A DNA stretch of 64,000 nt, taken from the NCBI RefSeq assembly GCF_014267175.1, contig NZ_JACMTR010000002.1, positions 1,787,001-1,851,000 of the forward strand. The letters run 5' to 3'. The notes beneath the pieces were generated by a model, which searched no databases, was not told the origin of the DNA, and was given only the letters and a program-made list of their open reading frames with translations. Within the stretch, counting starts at the first letter, position 1. Each line of letters starts with the position of its first letter. The position numbers were made by a program, and so were the translations under genes. Shown here piece after piece: positions 1 through 8,073 of this stretch. Origin of the DNA: Pseudonocardia sp. C8. GTDB lineage: Bacteria; Actinomycetota; Actinomycetes; Mycobacteriales; Pseudonocardiaceae.

Positions 1-143
1 ACCGGACCGGTGTGGGCCCCGCGGATACCCGGCGCGGGGGCCCGGCACACCTGCCCTGTGACGGGGCCGGCGCAGGTGAATGCGGCGCGCCGCAGCGGGA
101 ACCCCCCATGGGACCGCGCCGCACCGAAGAGAGGAGGACCACG

Positions 144-722
144 GTGGCGAACGAACTCGAGGGCCGGACCGTCGCGATCCTGGCCGCGGACGGGGTCGAG
201 CAGGTCGAGCTGACGCAGCCGCGGGAGGAGCTGCGCCGGGCCGGTGCCCGGGTGGACGTGGTGTCCCTGTCCACCGAGCCGATCCAGTCGATGAACTCCG
301 ACATCAACCCGGCGGAGAAGATCGAGGTCGACCGGGCGGTCACCGACGTCTCGGCCGACGACTACGACGCCCTGGTGCTGCCGGGCGGCACCGTCAACCC
401 GGACAACCTGCGCGCCGACGAGAACGCCGTCGCGTTCGTGCAGGCGATCTTCCGGGCGGGCAAGCCGGTCGGCGCGATCTGCCACGGACCCTGGACGCTG
501 GTCGAGGCCGACGTCGTCAAGGGACGCACGGTGACCTCCTACCCGAGCATCCGCACCGACCTGCGCAACGCCGGCGCGACCGTCGTCGACGAGCAGGTGG
601 TCTGCGACGAGGGCCTGGTGACCAGCCGCAACCCCGGCGACCTCGACGCGTTCTGCGCGAAGCTCGTCGAGGAGTTCGCGGAGGGCAGGCACCCGGTCCA
701 CCCGGAGGGCGCGACCGCCTGA
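144..722 (+). CDS. DJ-1/PfpI family protein (type 1 glutamine amidotransferase-like)
   Basis: A 192-residue protein of the DJ-1/PfpI superfamily, which includes PfpI/YhbO-type deglycase or chaperone-like stress proteins. The fold is visible as the opening strand AILAADGVEQVEL, the segment DALVLPGGTVNPDNLR, and the nucleophile elbow GAICHGPWTL, whose cysteine is the family's reactive residue. The length matches the PfpI subfamily. GTG 144 is chosen over the upstream ATG 108 because a GAGGAGG ribosome-binding site lies at 131-137. The gene stands alone and ends at a strong hairpin. A protein-repair role is inferred from the family; the exact substrate is unknown. Confidence 0.9.
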   Translation: MANELEGRTVAILAADGVEQVELTQPREELRRAGARVDVVSLSTEPIQSMNSDINPAEKIEVDRAVTDVSADDYDALVLPGGTVNPDNLRADENAVAFVQAIFRAGKPVGAICHGPWTLVEADVVKGRTVTSYPSIRTDLRNAGATVVDEQVVCDEGLVTSRNPGDLDAFCAKLVEEFAEGRHPVHPEGATA

Positions 723-750
723 CCGGCCCGCACGCCACCCGCACGGCACG

Positions 751-786
751 ACGACGGCCCGGGACCCGCCGGTCCCGGGCCGTCGT
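751..786. terminator. Bidirectional terminator hairpin
   Basis: A perfect 16-bp inverted repeat (751-766 with 771-786) closes on a CGCC tetraloop. It sits between two convergent genes, so it can end both transcripts. Confidence 0.85.
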
Positions 787-796
787 TGCGTGCCGG

Positions 797-1153
797 TCAG
801 GGTTCCACCGGCCCGGGCATCTGCGCGTCGTCCTCGGGGTGCTCGCGGCAGCGGTCGGTCTCCGGCCGGATCTCGAGGCGCTCGTCGTCGATCTCGGCGC
901 CGCACACGGCGCAGCGGCCGTACTCGCCCCGGTCCAGGCGGGACAGCGCGGCCCGCACCCGCTCGCGGCGGCCGTCCCGGGCACCGACGGCGAGGTCGTG
1001 GTCCATGGTCTCGGTGGCCCGCGACCCGGCGTCGCCGAAGTCCAGGCCCGCGGCGGAACGGTCGTCGCCGGGGGCCGGCTGCTCGCTGCCGACACCGCCG
1101 TCGAGGCGCTCGAGCTCGTCGGTCAGCAGGGTCCGTGCCCGCTCCGGGTCCAT
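797..1153 (-). CDS. DksA/TraR-like zinc-finger protein
   Basis: A 118-residue protein with an acidic, helical N-terminal part and a C-terminal DksA/TraR zinc finger (CAVCG, then a CREH pair about 17 residues later). Family members bind in the secondary channel of RNA polymerase and modulate transcription under stress. The fourth zinc ligand, usually cysteine, is histidine here. An AAGGAGAG ribosome-binding site precedes ATG 1153. It is divergent from the stress SDR at 1343 and may belong to the same response. The RNA polymerase role is inferred from the family. Confidence 0.8.
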   Translation of the reverse strand: MDPERARTLLTDELERLDGGVGSEQPAPGDDRSAAGLDFGDAGSRATETMDHDLAVGARDGRRERVRAALSRLDRGEYGRCAVCGAEIDDERLEIRPETDRCREHPEDDAQMPGPVEP

Positions 1154-1233
1154 CGGCTCTCCTTCCCTCGTGCCCGGCCCTCCGGCCGGGGCGGTGCGGG
1201 ACTACCCCGGTCGTCGCGGGGGCATGCGGGACC

Positions 1234-1258
1234 GTTTGTGCAGGGACGCACCGGGTAA
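1234..1258 (+). promoter_or_regulatory. SigF/SigB-type promoter of the SDR gene
   Basis: GTTT at 1234-1237 and GGGTAA at 1253-1258 are separated by exactly 15 nt, matching the actinobacterial SigF/SigB consensus GTTT-N15/16-GGGTA. It drives the SDR gene at 1343 with a leader of roughly 75 nt, and a SigF-type sigma gene follows that gene. Confidence 0.7.
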
Positions 1259-1342
1259 CCGTGCAGCGCCGGCGGGCCCGGGCATGTCCCCCCGCCCGCG
1301 CCCGCCGGCGACCAGCACCGACGAGCACCCCGGGAGGACCCC

Positions 1343-2194
1343 GTGCCCGAGAGCCCGCCCGCCCAGCAGCAGCCCCCGCCCGGCGGCACCGGCCCGATGG
1401 ACCCGCACCCCCGGGACGAGATGCGCGGCTACCGCGGGCGCGACCTCCTGGCCGGCACGGTCGCGCTGGTCACCGGCGGGGACTCCGGGATCGGCCGAGC
1501 GGTCTGCGTCGCCTTCGCCAAGGAGGGCGCCGACGTCGCGCTCGCCTACCTCTCCGAGGACGGCGACGCCGAGCACACGGCCGGGCTCGTCCGGGCCGAG
1601 GGACGGCGCTGCCTCATGCTGCGCGGCGACCTCGGCGACGCCGGGCACTGCACGGAGGTCGTCCGGCGCACCGTCGGCGAGCTCGGCCGGCTGGACACGG
1701 TGGTCAACAACGTGGCCACCCAGGAGCCGTACGACTCGCTCACCGACATCTCCGACGAGCAGTGGCTACGCACGTTCGAGGTCAACGTGCACAGCTTCTT
1801 CCGGGTCACCCGGGCCGCGCTGGAGCACCTGCCCGACGGTGGCGCGATCATCAACACCGGATCGGTCAACGGGTTGCGCGGCAACAAGTCCCTGCTCGAC
1901 TACTCGGCCACCAAGGGGGCGGTGCAGTCGCTGACGTACTCGCTGGCCCAGTCGCTCACGCCGCGGAACATCCGGGTCAACTGCGTGGCACCCGGCCCGG
2001 TCTGGACGCCGCTGATCCCGGCCACGATGCCGGAGGGCAAGGTCGAGGGGTTCGGCGAGCAGACCCCGATGGGCCGGGCCGCCGACCCGGACGAGGTCGC
2101 GCCGTCCTACGTGTTCTTCGCGGCGCCCGCGCTGTCGTCGTACTACACCGGGGAGGTCCTCGCCCCGGTCGGGGGCGAGACCATGCCGGGTTGA
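1343..2194 (+). CDS. SDR family oxidoreductase, general-stress type
   Basis: A 283-residue classical short-chain dehydrogenase with the roughly 40-residue N-terminal extension (PHPRDEMRGYRGRDLLAG) of the YhdF/YghA group found in general-stress regulons. The nucleotide-binding motif TGGDSGIGRAV and the catalytic S...Y-S-A-T-K (INTGS, LDYSATKGA) are intact; the NNAG motif reads NNVA. GTG 1343 follows a GGGAGG site at 1332-1337. A SigF-type promoter lies upstream, and the sigma gene is convergent immediately downstream, so regulation by that sigma factor is likely. The substrate is unknown. Confidence 0.9.
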   Translation: MPESPPAQQQPPPGGTGPMDPHPRDEMRGYRGRDLLAGTVALVTGGDSGIGRAVCVAFAKEGADVALAYLSEDGDAEHTAGLVRAEGRRCLMLRGDLGDAGHCTEVVRRTVGELGRLDTVVNNVATQEPYDSLTDISDEQWLRTFEVNVHSFFRVTRAALEHLPDGGAIINTGSVNGLRGNKSLLDYSATKGAVQSLTYSLAQSLTPRNIRVNCVAPGPVWTPLIPATMPEGKVEGFGEQTPMGRAADPDEVAPSYVFFAAPALSSYYTGEVLAPVGGETMPG

Positions 2195-2219
2195 CCGGCG
2201 CGCGTCGTCCCGGTCCGGC

Positions 2220-3038
2220 TCATCCCTGCTCGGTCAGCTGCTCGCGCAGCCGAGCCAGCGTGCGGGACAGCAGCCGGGACACGTGCATCTGGGACAGCCC
2301 CATCCGGGCCGCGATCTGCGACTGCGTCTGGTCCCCGAAGAACCGCAGCATGAGGATCGTCCGCTCGCGCTCCGGCAGCTCGGCCAGCACGGCGTGCAGC
2401 TCGGCCCGGTGCGCGGCGAGGTCGAGGCCGGGATCGTCGGTGCCCATCCGCTCGCCGAGCGGGAGGTCGTCGCCACCCTCGGAACCGTCGCCGGTGGGGG
2501 CGTCGAGCGAACGGGCGTGGTGCGAGTCGAGTGCGCCCAGGGCGTCGACCACCTCGTCGGTGCCGACGCCGAGCTCGCGCGCCAGCTCGGACGGCCGCGG
2601 CGCGCGGCCGAGCCGCTGCCCGAGGTCGTCGGCGGTGCTCCGGACCCGGACGGCGAGCTCCTTGAGGTCCCGCGGCACCCGCACCGACCAGGACCGGTCC
2701 CGCAGGTGGCGCTTCATCTCCCCGCGGATGCTCGGGACCAGGTAGCCGAGCGGCCCGCCGGTCGCGGCCCCGGGGTCGTAGCGGTCGACGGCCTTGACCA
2801 GGCCGAGCATGCCGGCCTGCTCGACGTCCTCGGCGCCGTTCCCGCCCGGCGCGAAACGGCGGGACAGGTTGCGGACGAGCGGGCGGAACTCCCGGATGAC
2901 CTGCTCGCGCAGGGCCTGCCGGTGGGGCGCGCCGTCGGGGGTGGTGGCCAGCCGCTCCAGGTCGCGGACGACGCGGTCGTAGCCGTGCCGGCCGTCGCGG
3001 TCGGTGTCGACGGGAGCAGGGCGGGTGGACGTGCGCAT
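2220..3038 (-). CDS. sigF: RNA polymerase sigma factor, SigF/SigB family
   Basis: A 272-residue alternative sigma factor. Region 2 is seen as EDVEQAGMLGLVKAVDRYDP and GYLVPSIRGEMKRHLRD, region 3 as VPRDLKELAVRV to LARELGVG, and region 4 as LPERERTILMLRFFGDQTQSQIA plus MGLSQMHVSRLL. This pattern fits the stress/sporulation group (SigB, SigF, SigG). ATG 3038 is preferred over upstream in-frame starts because a GAGGGA site precedes it. No anti-sigma gene (RsbW type) is adjacent, which is unusual since many members are co-transcribed with one. A TACGGT hexamer at 3145-3140 on this strand is a possible -10 element. Confidence 0.88.
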   Translation of the reverse strand: MRTSTRPAPVDTDRDGRHGYDRVVRDLERLATTPDGAPHRQALREQVIREFRPLVRNLSRRFAPGGNGAEDVEQAGMLGLVKAVDRYDPGAATGGPLGYLVPSIRGEMKRHLRDRSWSVRVPRDLKELAVRVRSTADDLGQRLGRAPRPSELARELGVGTDEVVDALGALDSHHARSLDAPTGDGSEGGDDLPLGERMGTDDPGLDLAAHRAELHAVLAELPERERTILMLRFFGDQTQSQIAARMGLSQMHVSRLLSRTLARLREQLTEQG

Positions 3039-3176
3039 GGGGTCCCTCGCGTTCGCCGGTGGCAGGTGCGGGGTCCGCTGCGTGTTGAACGGATCGGACG
3101 GTCCGGCGGCGGCGGTGCCGCGGGCGAACCGGATCATCGACCGTAACGGTGAGGATCGGGCGGGCACAAGCCCGCG

Positions 3177-3220
3177 GGGGAGAGGGTCCTGCACCTCGGC
3201 GCGGGCAGGACCCTTTCCCC
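3177..3220 (-). terminator. Terminator downstream of the DUF1508 gene
   Basis: A 16-bp inverted repeat (3177-3192 with 3205-3220, one wobble pair) with a 12-nt loop lies 7 nt after the DUF1508 stop codon on the minus strand. Confidence 0.75.
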
Positions 3221-3226
3221 GGCGGA

Positions 3227-3412
3227 TCAGGCGTTGGACGCCTCGACGACCTCGGCGCCCTCGGCGGCGCGCTGCACCGACTCGCAGCCCTTCTTCGCCG
3301 CGGCCTTGTTCTCGTAGGCCTCGCCGGTGGCGACGACCTGACCGTTCGACGCCTTCAACCGGAAGCGGAACTTGCCGGCGCGGTCCTCGTACACCTCGAA
3401 CTTGCCTGCCAT
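3227..3412 (-). CDS. DUF1508 (YegP-like) small protein
   Basis: A 61-residue single-repeat DUF1508 protein (KFEVYEDRAGKFRFRLKASN, then VVATGEAYENKAAAKKGCESV). YegP-type proteins are small alpha/beta proteins of unknown biochemical role, often present under stress. ATG 3412 has a GAGGAGG-like site just upstream. Its own terminator follows. Function is not known. Confidence 0.88.
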   Translation of the reverse strand: MAGKFEVYEDRAGKFRFRLKASNGQVVATGEAYENKAAAKKGCESVQRAAEGAEVVEASNA

Positions 3413-3517
3413 GACGGCCTCCTCGTCTCGTGCCGGACCGGCCGGACGCCGGTCCTGCCGACGGCCGCGGAGGCTAGCCCATTCGGTGTAGTGATGCGGC
3501 GCGAAACGCCGGGCTCG

Positions 3518-4717
3518 TTACCCCTGCCGCACGACGGGGCGCAGCGTCCGGCCCAGGACGCGGCCGAGCACCGCGGCCTCGGCGGCGAGGGCGTCGCGGG
3601 GGAGGGTGGTCCCGGGGAAGGGGGCGACGAGCAGGTCGGCCCCGCCGTCGCCGGGGCCGTCGCCGCCGGTCTCCCAGGTCCCCGCGACCCGGCCGCGGTG
3701 CAGCACGACCGGCGCGATCCAGCCCGCGGCCCGGCTCACCCGCGACCGGTGCGCGGGATCGAGGACGTCCGGGTCGGCGGTGCCCGGGCCCAGCAGGAAC
3801 TGGTCGAACGCGGGCAGCAGCCGGAGCTCCTCGTGCGGCCGCGCGGCGGCCAGGCCGTCGACGTCGGCGGTCCGGGCCCAGCGGGTCCCGCCGCCGACCC
3901 GGACCGGGGTGATGAGGCCGCGGGCGGCCACGGCGTCGAACCAGCCGCGTAGCACCCGCTTGCCGACCGCGCCGCGCAGCAGCCACGCCCCGAACGTCTC
4001 CGGGGTCGCCGGACCGTGCGCGCCCAGGTAGGCGGGGATCGCGACGGCGGCTGCGTCCTCGACCGCCGGGAGCCGCCCGGCCCACGGCGGCGCGGTGAAC
4101 CGGACCGTCGTGCCGTCCGCCGGGCCGGCGGCCGCATGGCACAGCAGGCCCTGCCAGGCGAGCGGTTTGAGGACGGCGCCCCAGCCGGAGCCGAGCCGCT
4201 CGGCGAGCGAACCGTCGCCGGTGCGATCGGCGTAGGCGCCGGCCAGCTCGGCCCGGGTGAGCCGTGCGCCGGGCAGCACCTCGGCGGCGACCTCGGCCAG
4301 CGCGGCCACCTGCCCGGCCGTGGCGAACTCCCGCTGCCACGGCGGCCGCTCCCAGCTCCGCACGGACGCCAGCAGCGCCAGGTACGAGGGCGCGTCCGCC
4401 GGGTGCAGCAGGTGCAGCGTGCCGCGCTGGCCCCACACCCGCACCAGGGCACCCGACGCCAGCGCCTCCGCGGTCCCGCCGACGGCCTCCGCGCGCCGGA
4501 CCGCGACCGCCTGCTCGGCGGCCGAGGGCACCTGGGCCTGGACTCCGGCGAGCCGGCGCACGACGTCCGCGGCGGCGAGGCCGTGCGGGCGGTCGAGGTG
4601 CTGGCGGCGCGAGCGCCAGGCGAGCACCGCGGAGACGTCGATGTCGCGGCCGGGGCCGACGCCGGCTTCTGGACCGCCCGTCGCGCCGGGCGTCCCCGCC
4701 GGCCGTGTCCGCGGCAT
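3518..4717 (-). CDS. Winged-helix DNA-binding domain protein (HTH_42 / AlkZ-related)
   Basis: A 399-residue protein of the winged-helix family PF06224, which includes the DNA glycosylase AlkZ but also many uncharacterised actinobacterial members. Family features are the N-terminal VLAWRSRRQHL...GVQAQVPSAAEQA, the central RVWGQRGTLHLLHP, and the C-terminal LLPAFDQFLLG. The AlkZ catalytic motif QxQ is represented at most by VQAQV. ATG 4717 has an AGAGGGG site. A paralogue begins at 63646. A role in DNA repair or binding is inferred only from the family. Confidence 0.8.
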   Translation of the reverse strand: MPRTRPAGTPGATGGPEAGVGPGRDIDVSAVLAWRSRRQHLDRPHGLAAADVVRRLAGVQAQVPSAAEQAVAVRRAEAVGGTAEALASGALVRVWGQRGTLHLLHPADAPSYLALLASVRSWERPPWQREFATAGQVAALAEVAAEVLPGARLTRAELAGAYADRTGDGSLAERLGSGWGAVLKPLAWQGLLCHAAAGPADGTTVRFTAPPWAGRLPAVEDAAAVAIPAYLGAHGPATPETFGAWLLRGAVGKRVLRGWFDAVAARGLITPVRVGGGTRWARTADVDGLAAARPHEELRLLPAFDQFLLGPGTADPDVLDPAHRSRVSRAAGWIAPVVLHRGRVAGTWETGGDGPGDGGADLLVAPFPGTTLPRDALAAEAAVLGRVLGRTLRPVVRQG

Positions 4718-4792
4718 CGAAATCCCCTCTCGTCCGGCCGGAACGCTACCCGGGTGCGCGGCGTTCTCAGGGCCACCACAGCGTCCCGCGCC

Positions 4793-4798
4793 TACCGT
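4793..4798 (+). promoter_or_regulatory. -10 element of a leaderless transcript
   Basis: TACCGT is followed by 7 nt and then ATG 4806, the geometry of leaderless mRNAs. No ribosome-binding site precedes that start. Confidence 0.55.
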
Positions 4799-4805
4799 GC
4801 GCGGC

Positions 4806-5876
4806 ATGCCGACAGCACTGGTCACCGGGGGAAGCCGCGGGCTCGGCGAGGCCTACGCGCGCGAGCTCGCCGAGCGGGGGTACTCGATCGTCCTCGTCGC
4901 CCGGGACGCCGACCGGCTCGCCGACGCGGCCGAACGGATCGGGCGGGCCACCGGGGCGATCGTGGAGACGCTCGCCGCCGACCTCACCGACCCCGCCGGG
5001 CTGGCCGCCGTGGAGCGGCGGGTCACCGACCCGGCGGTGCCGGTGGAGCTGCTCGTCAACCACGCGGGCGCCGGGACCGGCCCGGTGGTCGCCGGCGCGT
5101 CGTCCGACGCGCTCACGGCCGGGGTGGAGCCGGCCGTGGAGGCGGTGCTGCGGCTGACCCGGGCGGCCCTCCCGGTGATGACCGCCCGCGGCCACGGCGG
5201 TGTCCTCAACGTCGCGGGCCTCGCCGGCTACCTGCCGTCCGGCGGCCACGCCCGGGCCGCCGCGCAGTCGTGGGTGCTGGCCTTCACCGACGGCGTCGCC
5301 GCGTCGCTGCGCGGCACCGGGGTGACGGTCACCGCCGTCGTCACCGGCCGGATCCGCGGGCCGCACGAGCCGGGCGGGCCGTTCCGCCCGGCGCCGGAGA
5401 CGGTCGTCCGCCGGTCGCTCGACGACCTGGCCCGCGGCCGCACGCGGTCCGCTCCGGGCTGGGCCTGCCGCGCCCTCGTCGGGTACCTGGAGGCGCCGCG
5501 GACGGTGCTGCGGCTGGCGGCGAGGGTCACCGGCCGGGGCCGGGAGCGGCCCGCCCGGCCCGGTGAGGGTCCCGCCGCCACCGGGCCCACCCGCCCGTCG
5601 CCGGTGCCGACACCGTTCCGCGACGCGCACCTCCCGGTGCGCGCGCTGCCGCCCGGTGCCGGCTCGCTGCCCGCGCTGCCCGAGCTCCCGGCCTGCCCGG
5701 CGCACGTCCCGGCCGAGCGGCTCCCGGCGCCCCGGATCTCGGGCACCGGCCCGCTGCCCGTGGTGACCCCGGCCCGCCCGCACGGCCGGGCCGGTGTCCG
5801 GCGGCTGCCCGCGCCGCCGCGCCCGGTCCAGCCACCGGCCCGCGACGCGCGCACCGTGCGGCTCGCCGCCGGGTGA
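4806..5876 (+). CDS. Degenerate SDR-fold protein with proline-rich tail
   Basis: A 356-residue protein whose first about 240 residues form an SDR Rossmann domain with an intact cofactor motif (TGGSRGLGEAY) and NHAG. The catalytic residues are lost: where SDRs have serine it reads NVAGLAGYLP, and where they have Tyr-x3-Lys it reads HARAAAQSW, so tyrosine and lysine are replaced by arginine and glutamine. The last about 100 residues are a Pro/Ala/Arg-rich tail, probably disordered. It may bind a dinucleotide without acting as a dehydrogenase. The gene is divergent from the winged-helix gene and appears leaderless. Confidence 0.8.
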   Translation: MPTALVTGGSRGLGEAYARELAERGYSIVLVARDADRLADAAERIGRATGAIVETLAADLTDPAGLAAVERRVTDPAVPVELLVNHAGAGTGPVVAGASSDALTAGVEPAVEAVLRLTRAALPVMTARGHGGVLNVAGLAGYLPSGGHARAAAQSWVLAFTDGVAASLRGTGVTVTAVVTGRIRGPHEPGGPFRPAPETVVRRSLDDLARGRTRSAPGWACRALVGYLEAPRTVLRLAARVTGRGRERPARPGEGPAATGPTRPSPVPTPFRDAHLPVRALPPGAGSLPALPELPACPAHVPAERLPAPRISGTGPLPVVTPARPHGRAGVRRLPAPPRPVQPPARDARTVRLAAG

Positions 5877-6023
5877 ACCGGGGCCGGACCGGGTACACGG
5901 CCGGTGCCGGCGATGCGGTTGTGCCAGCACGGATGGGGAGCGGGGTTTTGTCCGGTTCGATATCATGTGCGGGGTACGGGTAGCTCGGATCGTCGGTGTG
6001 GGCCGGCACCGAGGAGGAAGATC

Positions 6024-6440
6024 ATGTCTGTCACGCCACCGCTTCCGCCCCCGCCGCCGTCGCAGCCGCCCGGTGGCGCCCCGGACCCCGGGCCGCGGCC
6101 GTCTGCCCGCCCGCTGAACCGCACCGAGGAACGCACGCTGTCCCGGCTGGAGCAGGAGCTGCGCCGGTCGTACCCGGACCTCGAGTCCGAGATGTCGTCG
6201 CTGGAGTCCGCAGGGGCCGGGCGCGGCGAGGCCCCCGGCGTCCCGCTCGACCGCATCCTGCAGGCCGTCGCGATCGGCGTGATCGTGCTGGCGCTCGTCC
6301 CGAAGGAGTGGCTGGCGGCGCTGCTGTCGATCGGGCTGCTGCTCGGCATCCCGTTCGCGATGGCGCTGATCGCGGTGCAGGCCAAGTGGGACGGCCTCGG
6401 TGAGGACGGGAACGGCGAGGGAGAGGACCGCCGCCCCTGA
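6024..6440 (+). CDS. Small DUF3040-like membrane protein
   Basis: A 138-residue protein with a proline-rich N-terminus, a charged segment (RTEERTLSRLEQELRRSYPDL) like that of DUF3040 proteins, and two closely spaced hydrophobic segments (AIGVIVLALVP and LAALLSIGLLLGIPFAMALIAV). ATG 6024 has a GAGGAGGA site at 6011-6018. An AT-richer stretch at about 5945-5970 probably holds the promoter. Function is unknown; it is likely a cytoplasmic-membrane protein. Confidence 0.75.
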   Translation: MSVTPPLPPPPPSQPPGGAPDPGPRPSARPLNRTEERTLSRLEQELRRSYPDLESEMSSLESAGAGRGEAPGVPLDRILQAVAIGVIVLALVPKEWLAALLSIGLLLGIPFAMALIAVQAKWDGLGEDGNGEGEDRRP

Positions 6441-6476
6441 CCACCCGCGGGCCGGTGGTGCGGACGGCGCCGGTCC

Positions 6477-6878
6477 TCAGCTCTCCGGGAAGGCGAACAG
6501 CTCGAGCGCGATGCCGTCGGGGTCGCGGAAGGAGATGCCGCTGCCGTAGTGGGCCGTCTTGATGCCGTCGTGGGCGATGCCCAGGTCGGTGAGCCGCTGC
6601 GCCCACCGTTCCAGCTCGGCCCGTGAGCCGACCGCGAAGCCGACGTGGTCGAGGCCGGTGCGTTCCTCGTCGAAGCGGTCGCGGGACTCGCGGCCCTGGT
6701 GGGTGTGCAGGCCGAACAGCATGCCGCCGTCCAGGGCGAACACGGTGTGGTGGAAGCGCCCGCCCTCCTCGTCCTCGTCGAGGACGGGGTCGGCTCCGAA
6801 CAGCCTCGCGTACCACTGCGTGCTGCGCTCCAGGTCGCTGACGGTCAGTGCGACGTGCTGCAGTCCCGGGAAGGCCAC
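6477..6878 (-). CDS. VOC family protein (glyoxalase/dioxygenase fold)
   Basis: A 133-residue single vicinal-oxygen-chelate domain: LQHVALTVSDLERSTQWYARLFG at the start and ISFRDPDGIALELFAF at the end, with metal-ligand-type His (HVAL, HVGF) and Glu (LELF) positions. Substrates in this family range from methylglyoxal adducts to aromatics and antibiotics and cannot be assigned here. GTG 6878 has a GAGGGAG site. It lies downstream of the LysR gene on the same strand, 87 nt away, and may be co-transcribed. Confidence 0.85.
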   Translation of the reverse strand: MAFPGLQHVALTVSDLERSTQWYARLFGADPVLDEDEEGGRFHHTVFALDGGMLFGLHTHQGRESRDRFDEERTGLDHVGFAVGSRAELERWAQRLTDLGIAHDGIKTAHYGSGISFRDPDGIALELFAFPES

Positions 6879-6965
6879 CGTGAAGCTCCCTCGCTTCTCG
6901 CGTGCAGATGTCGCGATGTGTCTATCAGCCGGGTCCGGGCCGTGTGCCCCTCCGAGTGGAGGGGA

Positions 6966-7958
6966 TCAGCCCAGGCGCAGACCGTCGCCGGTGATCTCGA
7001 GATCCGCGCCGGGGCCGGCCTCCGCCGCGGTCGGCGCGGGCAGCGCCGTGTCGGCGCCCAGTCCCTTCTCGGCGGCCGCGGTGCGGACGGCGTCGACGAC
7101 GAGCAGCAACGCGGCCCGCCGCGCGGAGTTCGTGCGGTAGGCCAGCGAGACGGTCCGGGTGAGCGGCTCGGCGAGGGCGACGACGTCCACCCCCGGGGGG
7201 CGCAGTGCCAGGCCCAGGTCGGACACGAGCGTCACGCCCAGCCCGGCGGCCACCATCGCCATCGCGGTCGCCTGCTCCTCCACCTCGTGGTCGATCCGCG
7301 GCGCGAACCCCGCTGCCTGGCAGGCCAGCCGGGCCGCCTGGCCGAAGTGCGAGCGGGCCGGCGACATGATCCACGGGTGTTCGGCGAGCTCGGCGAGCGT
7401 CACGCTGGCCGCGGGCACCGCCCCGGCCGGGACGGCGGCGTAGAGCCGCTCGACGGCGATCACGGCGCGTTCGAGGCCGTGATCCCAGGTCATCGGGTAG
7501 TTCGAGTAGTCGAGGACGAACGACAGGTCGAGCGCGCCGTCGCGGACCGCGGCCGCCGTCTCCTCCGGGGCCAGCTCGCGGGTTCGGACCACCACGCCCG
7601 GATGGCTGCGCGCCAGCGCGGTGAGCGCGTCCGGCAGCAGCCCGGACGCCACCGAGGCCCACACCCCCGCTGTGACCTTCGCCGCTATCGACTCCCCGGC
7701 ACCCTCGAGCGCCTGCGTCGCCCGCTCCACCGACGCGAGGATCTCCTCGGCGTGCTCGGCCAGCAGCACACCGAGGTCGGTGAGCTGGACGCGGCGCCCG
7801 CGCCGCTCGAACAGCCGCGTCCCCACGTCGCGCTCCAGCTGCGCGAGCTGCTGCGACACCGCGGACGCCGTGTAGTGCAGGGCGGCCGCGGCGGCGGTGA
7901 TCGTCCCCCGCCGATGTAGCTCACGCAGCATCCGCAGACGCGGGAGCGAGAGGTCCAT
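6966..7958 (-). CDS. LysR family transcriptional regulator
   Basis: A 330-residue LysR-type regulator: an N-terminal winged helix (LRMLRELHRRGTITAAAAALHYTASAVSQQLAQLE) and a periplasmic-binding-like effector domain (PDALTALARSHPGVVVRTREL to AMVAAGLGVTLVSD). It is divergent from the amino-acid dehydrogenase at 8074, the classical arrangement for a LysR protein controlling its neighbour. ATG 7958 is the family-typical start. The effector is probably an amino acid or related acid, which is an inference. Confidence 0.9.
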   Translation of the reverse strand: MDLSLPRLRMLRELHRRGTITAAAAALHYTASAVSQQLAQLERDVGTRLFERRGRRVQLTDLGVLLAEHAEEILASVERATQALEGAGESIAAKVTAGVWASVASGLLPDALTALARSHPGVVVRTRELAPEETAAAVRDGALDLSFVLDYSNYPMTWDHGLERAVIAVERLYAAVPAGAVPAASVTLAELAEHPWIMSPARSHFGQAARLACQAAGFAPRIDHEVEEQATAMAMVAAGLGVTLVSDLGLALRPPGVDVVALAEPLTRTVSLAYRTNSARRAALLLVVDAVRTAAAEKGLGADTALPAPTAAEAGPGADLEITGDGLRLG

Positions 7959-8073
7959 GCGAACGAGCCTAGGCGCCTCTGCAGGAACCCTGAACAGTGC
8001 CGTGAATGATCCGTAAATGGACGCCGCGGCGGAGGCGGCCGCAGGCTGAGGTGGACGAAGGAGGTGGGTCGCC
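7959..8073. promoter_or_regulatory. Divergent LysR / dehydrogenase control region
   Basis: The 115-bp gap contains an AT-richer core around 7989-8020 (GTGAATGATCCGTAAATGG) that could hold the LysR box and both promoters. GAAGGAGGTG, a near-perfect ribosome-binding site, precedes ATG 8074. Confidence 0.5.

Noticed and set aside
5940..5985. A second SigF-like promoter (GGTTC and GGGTA) before the small DUF3040-like gene.
   Set aside because: The spacers (13 or 19 nt) do not fit the 15-16 nt requirement.
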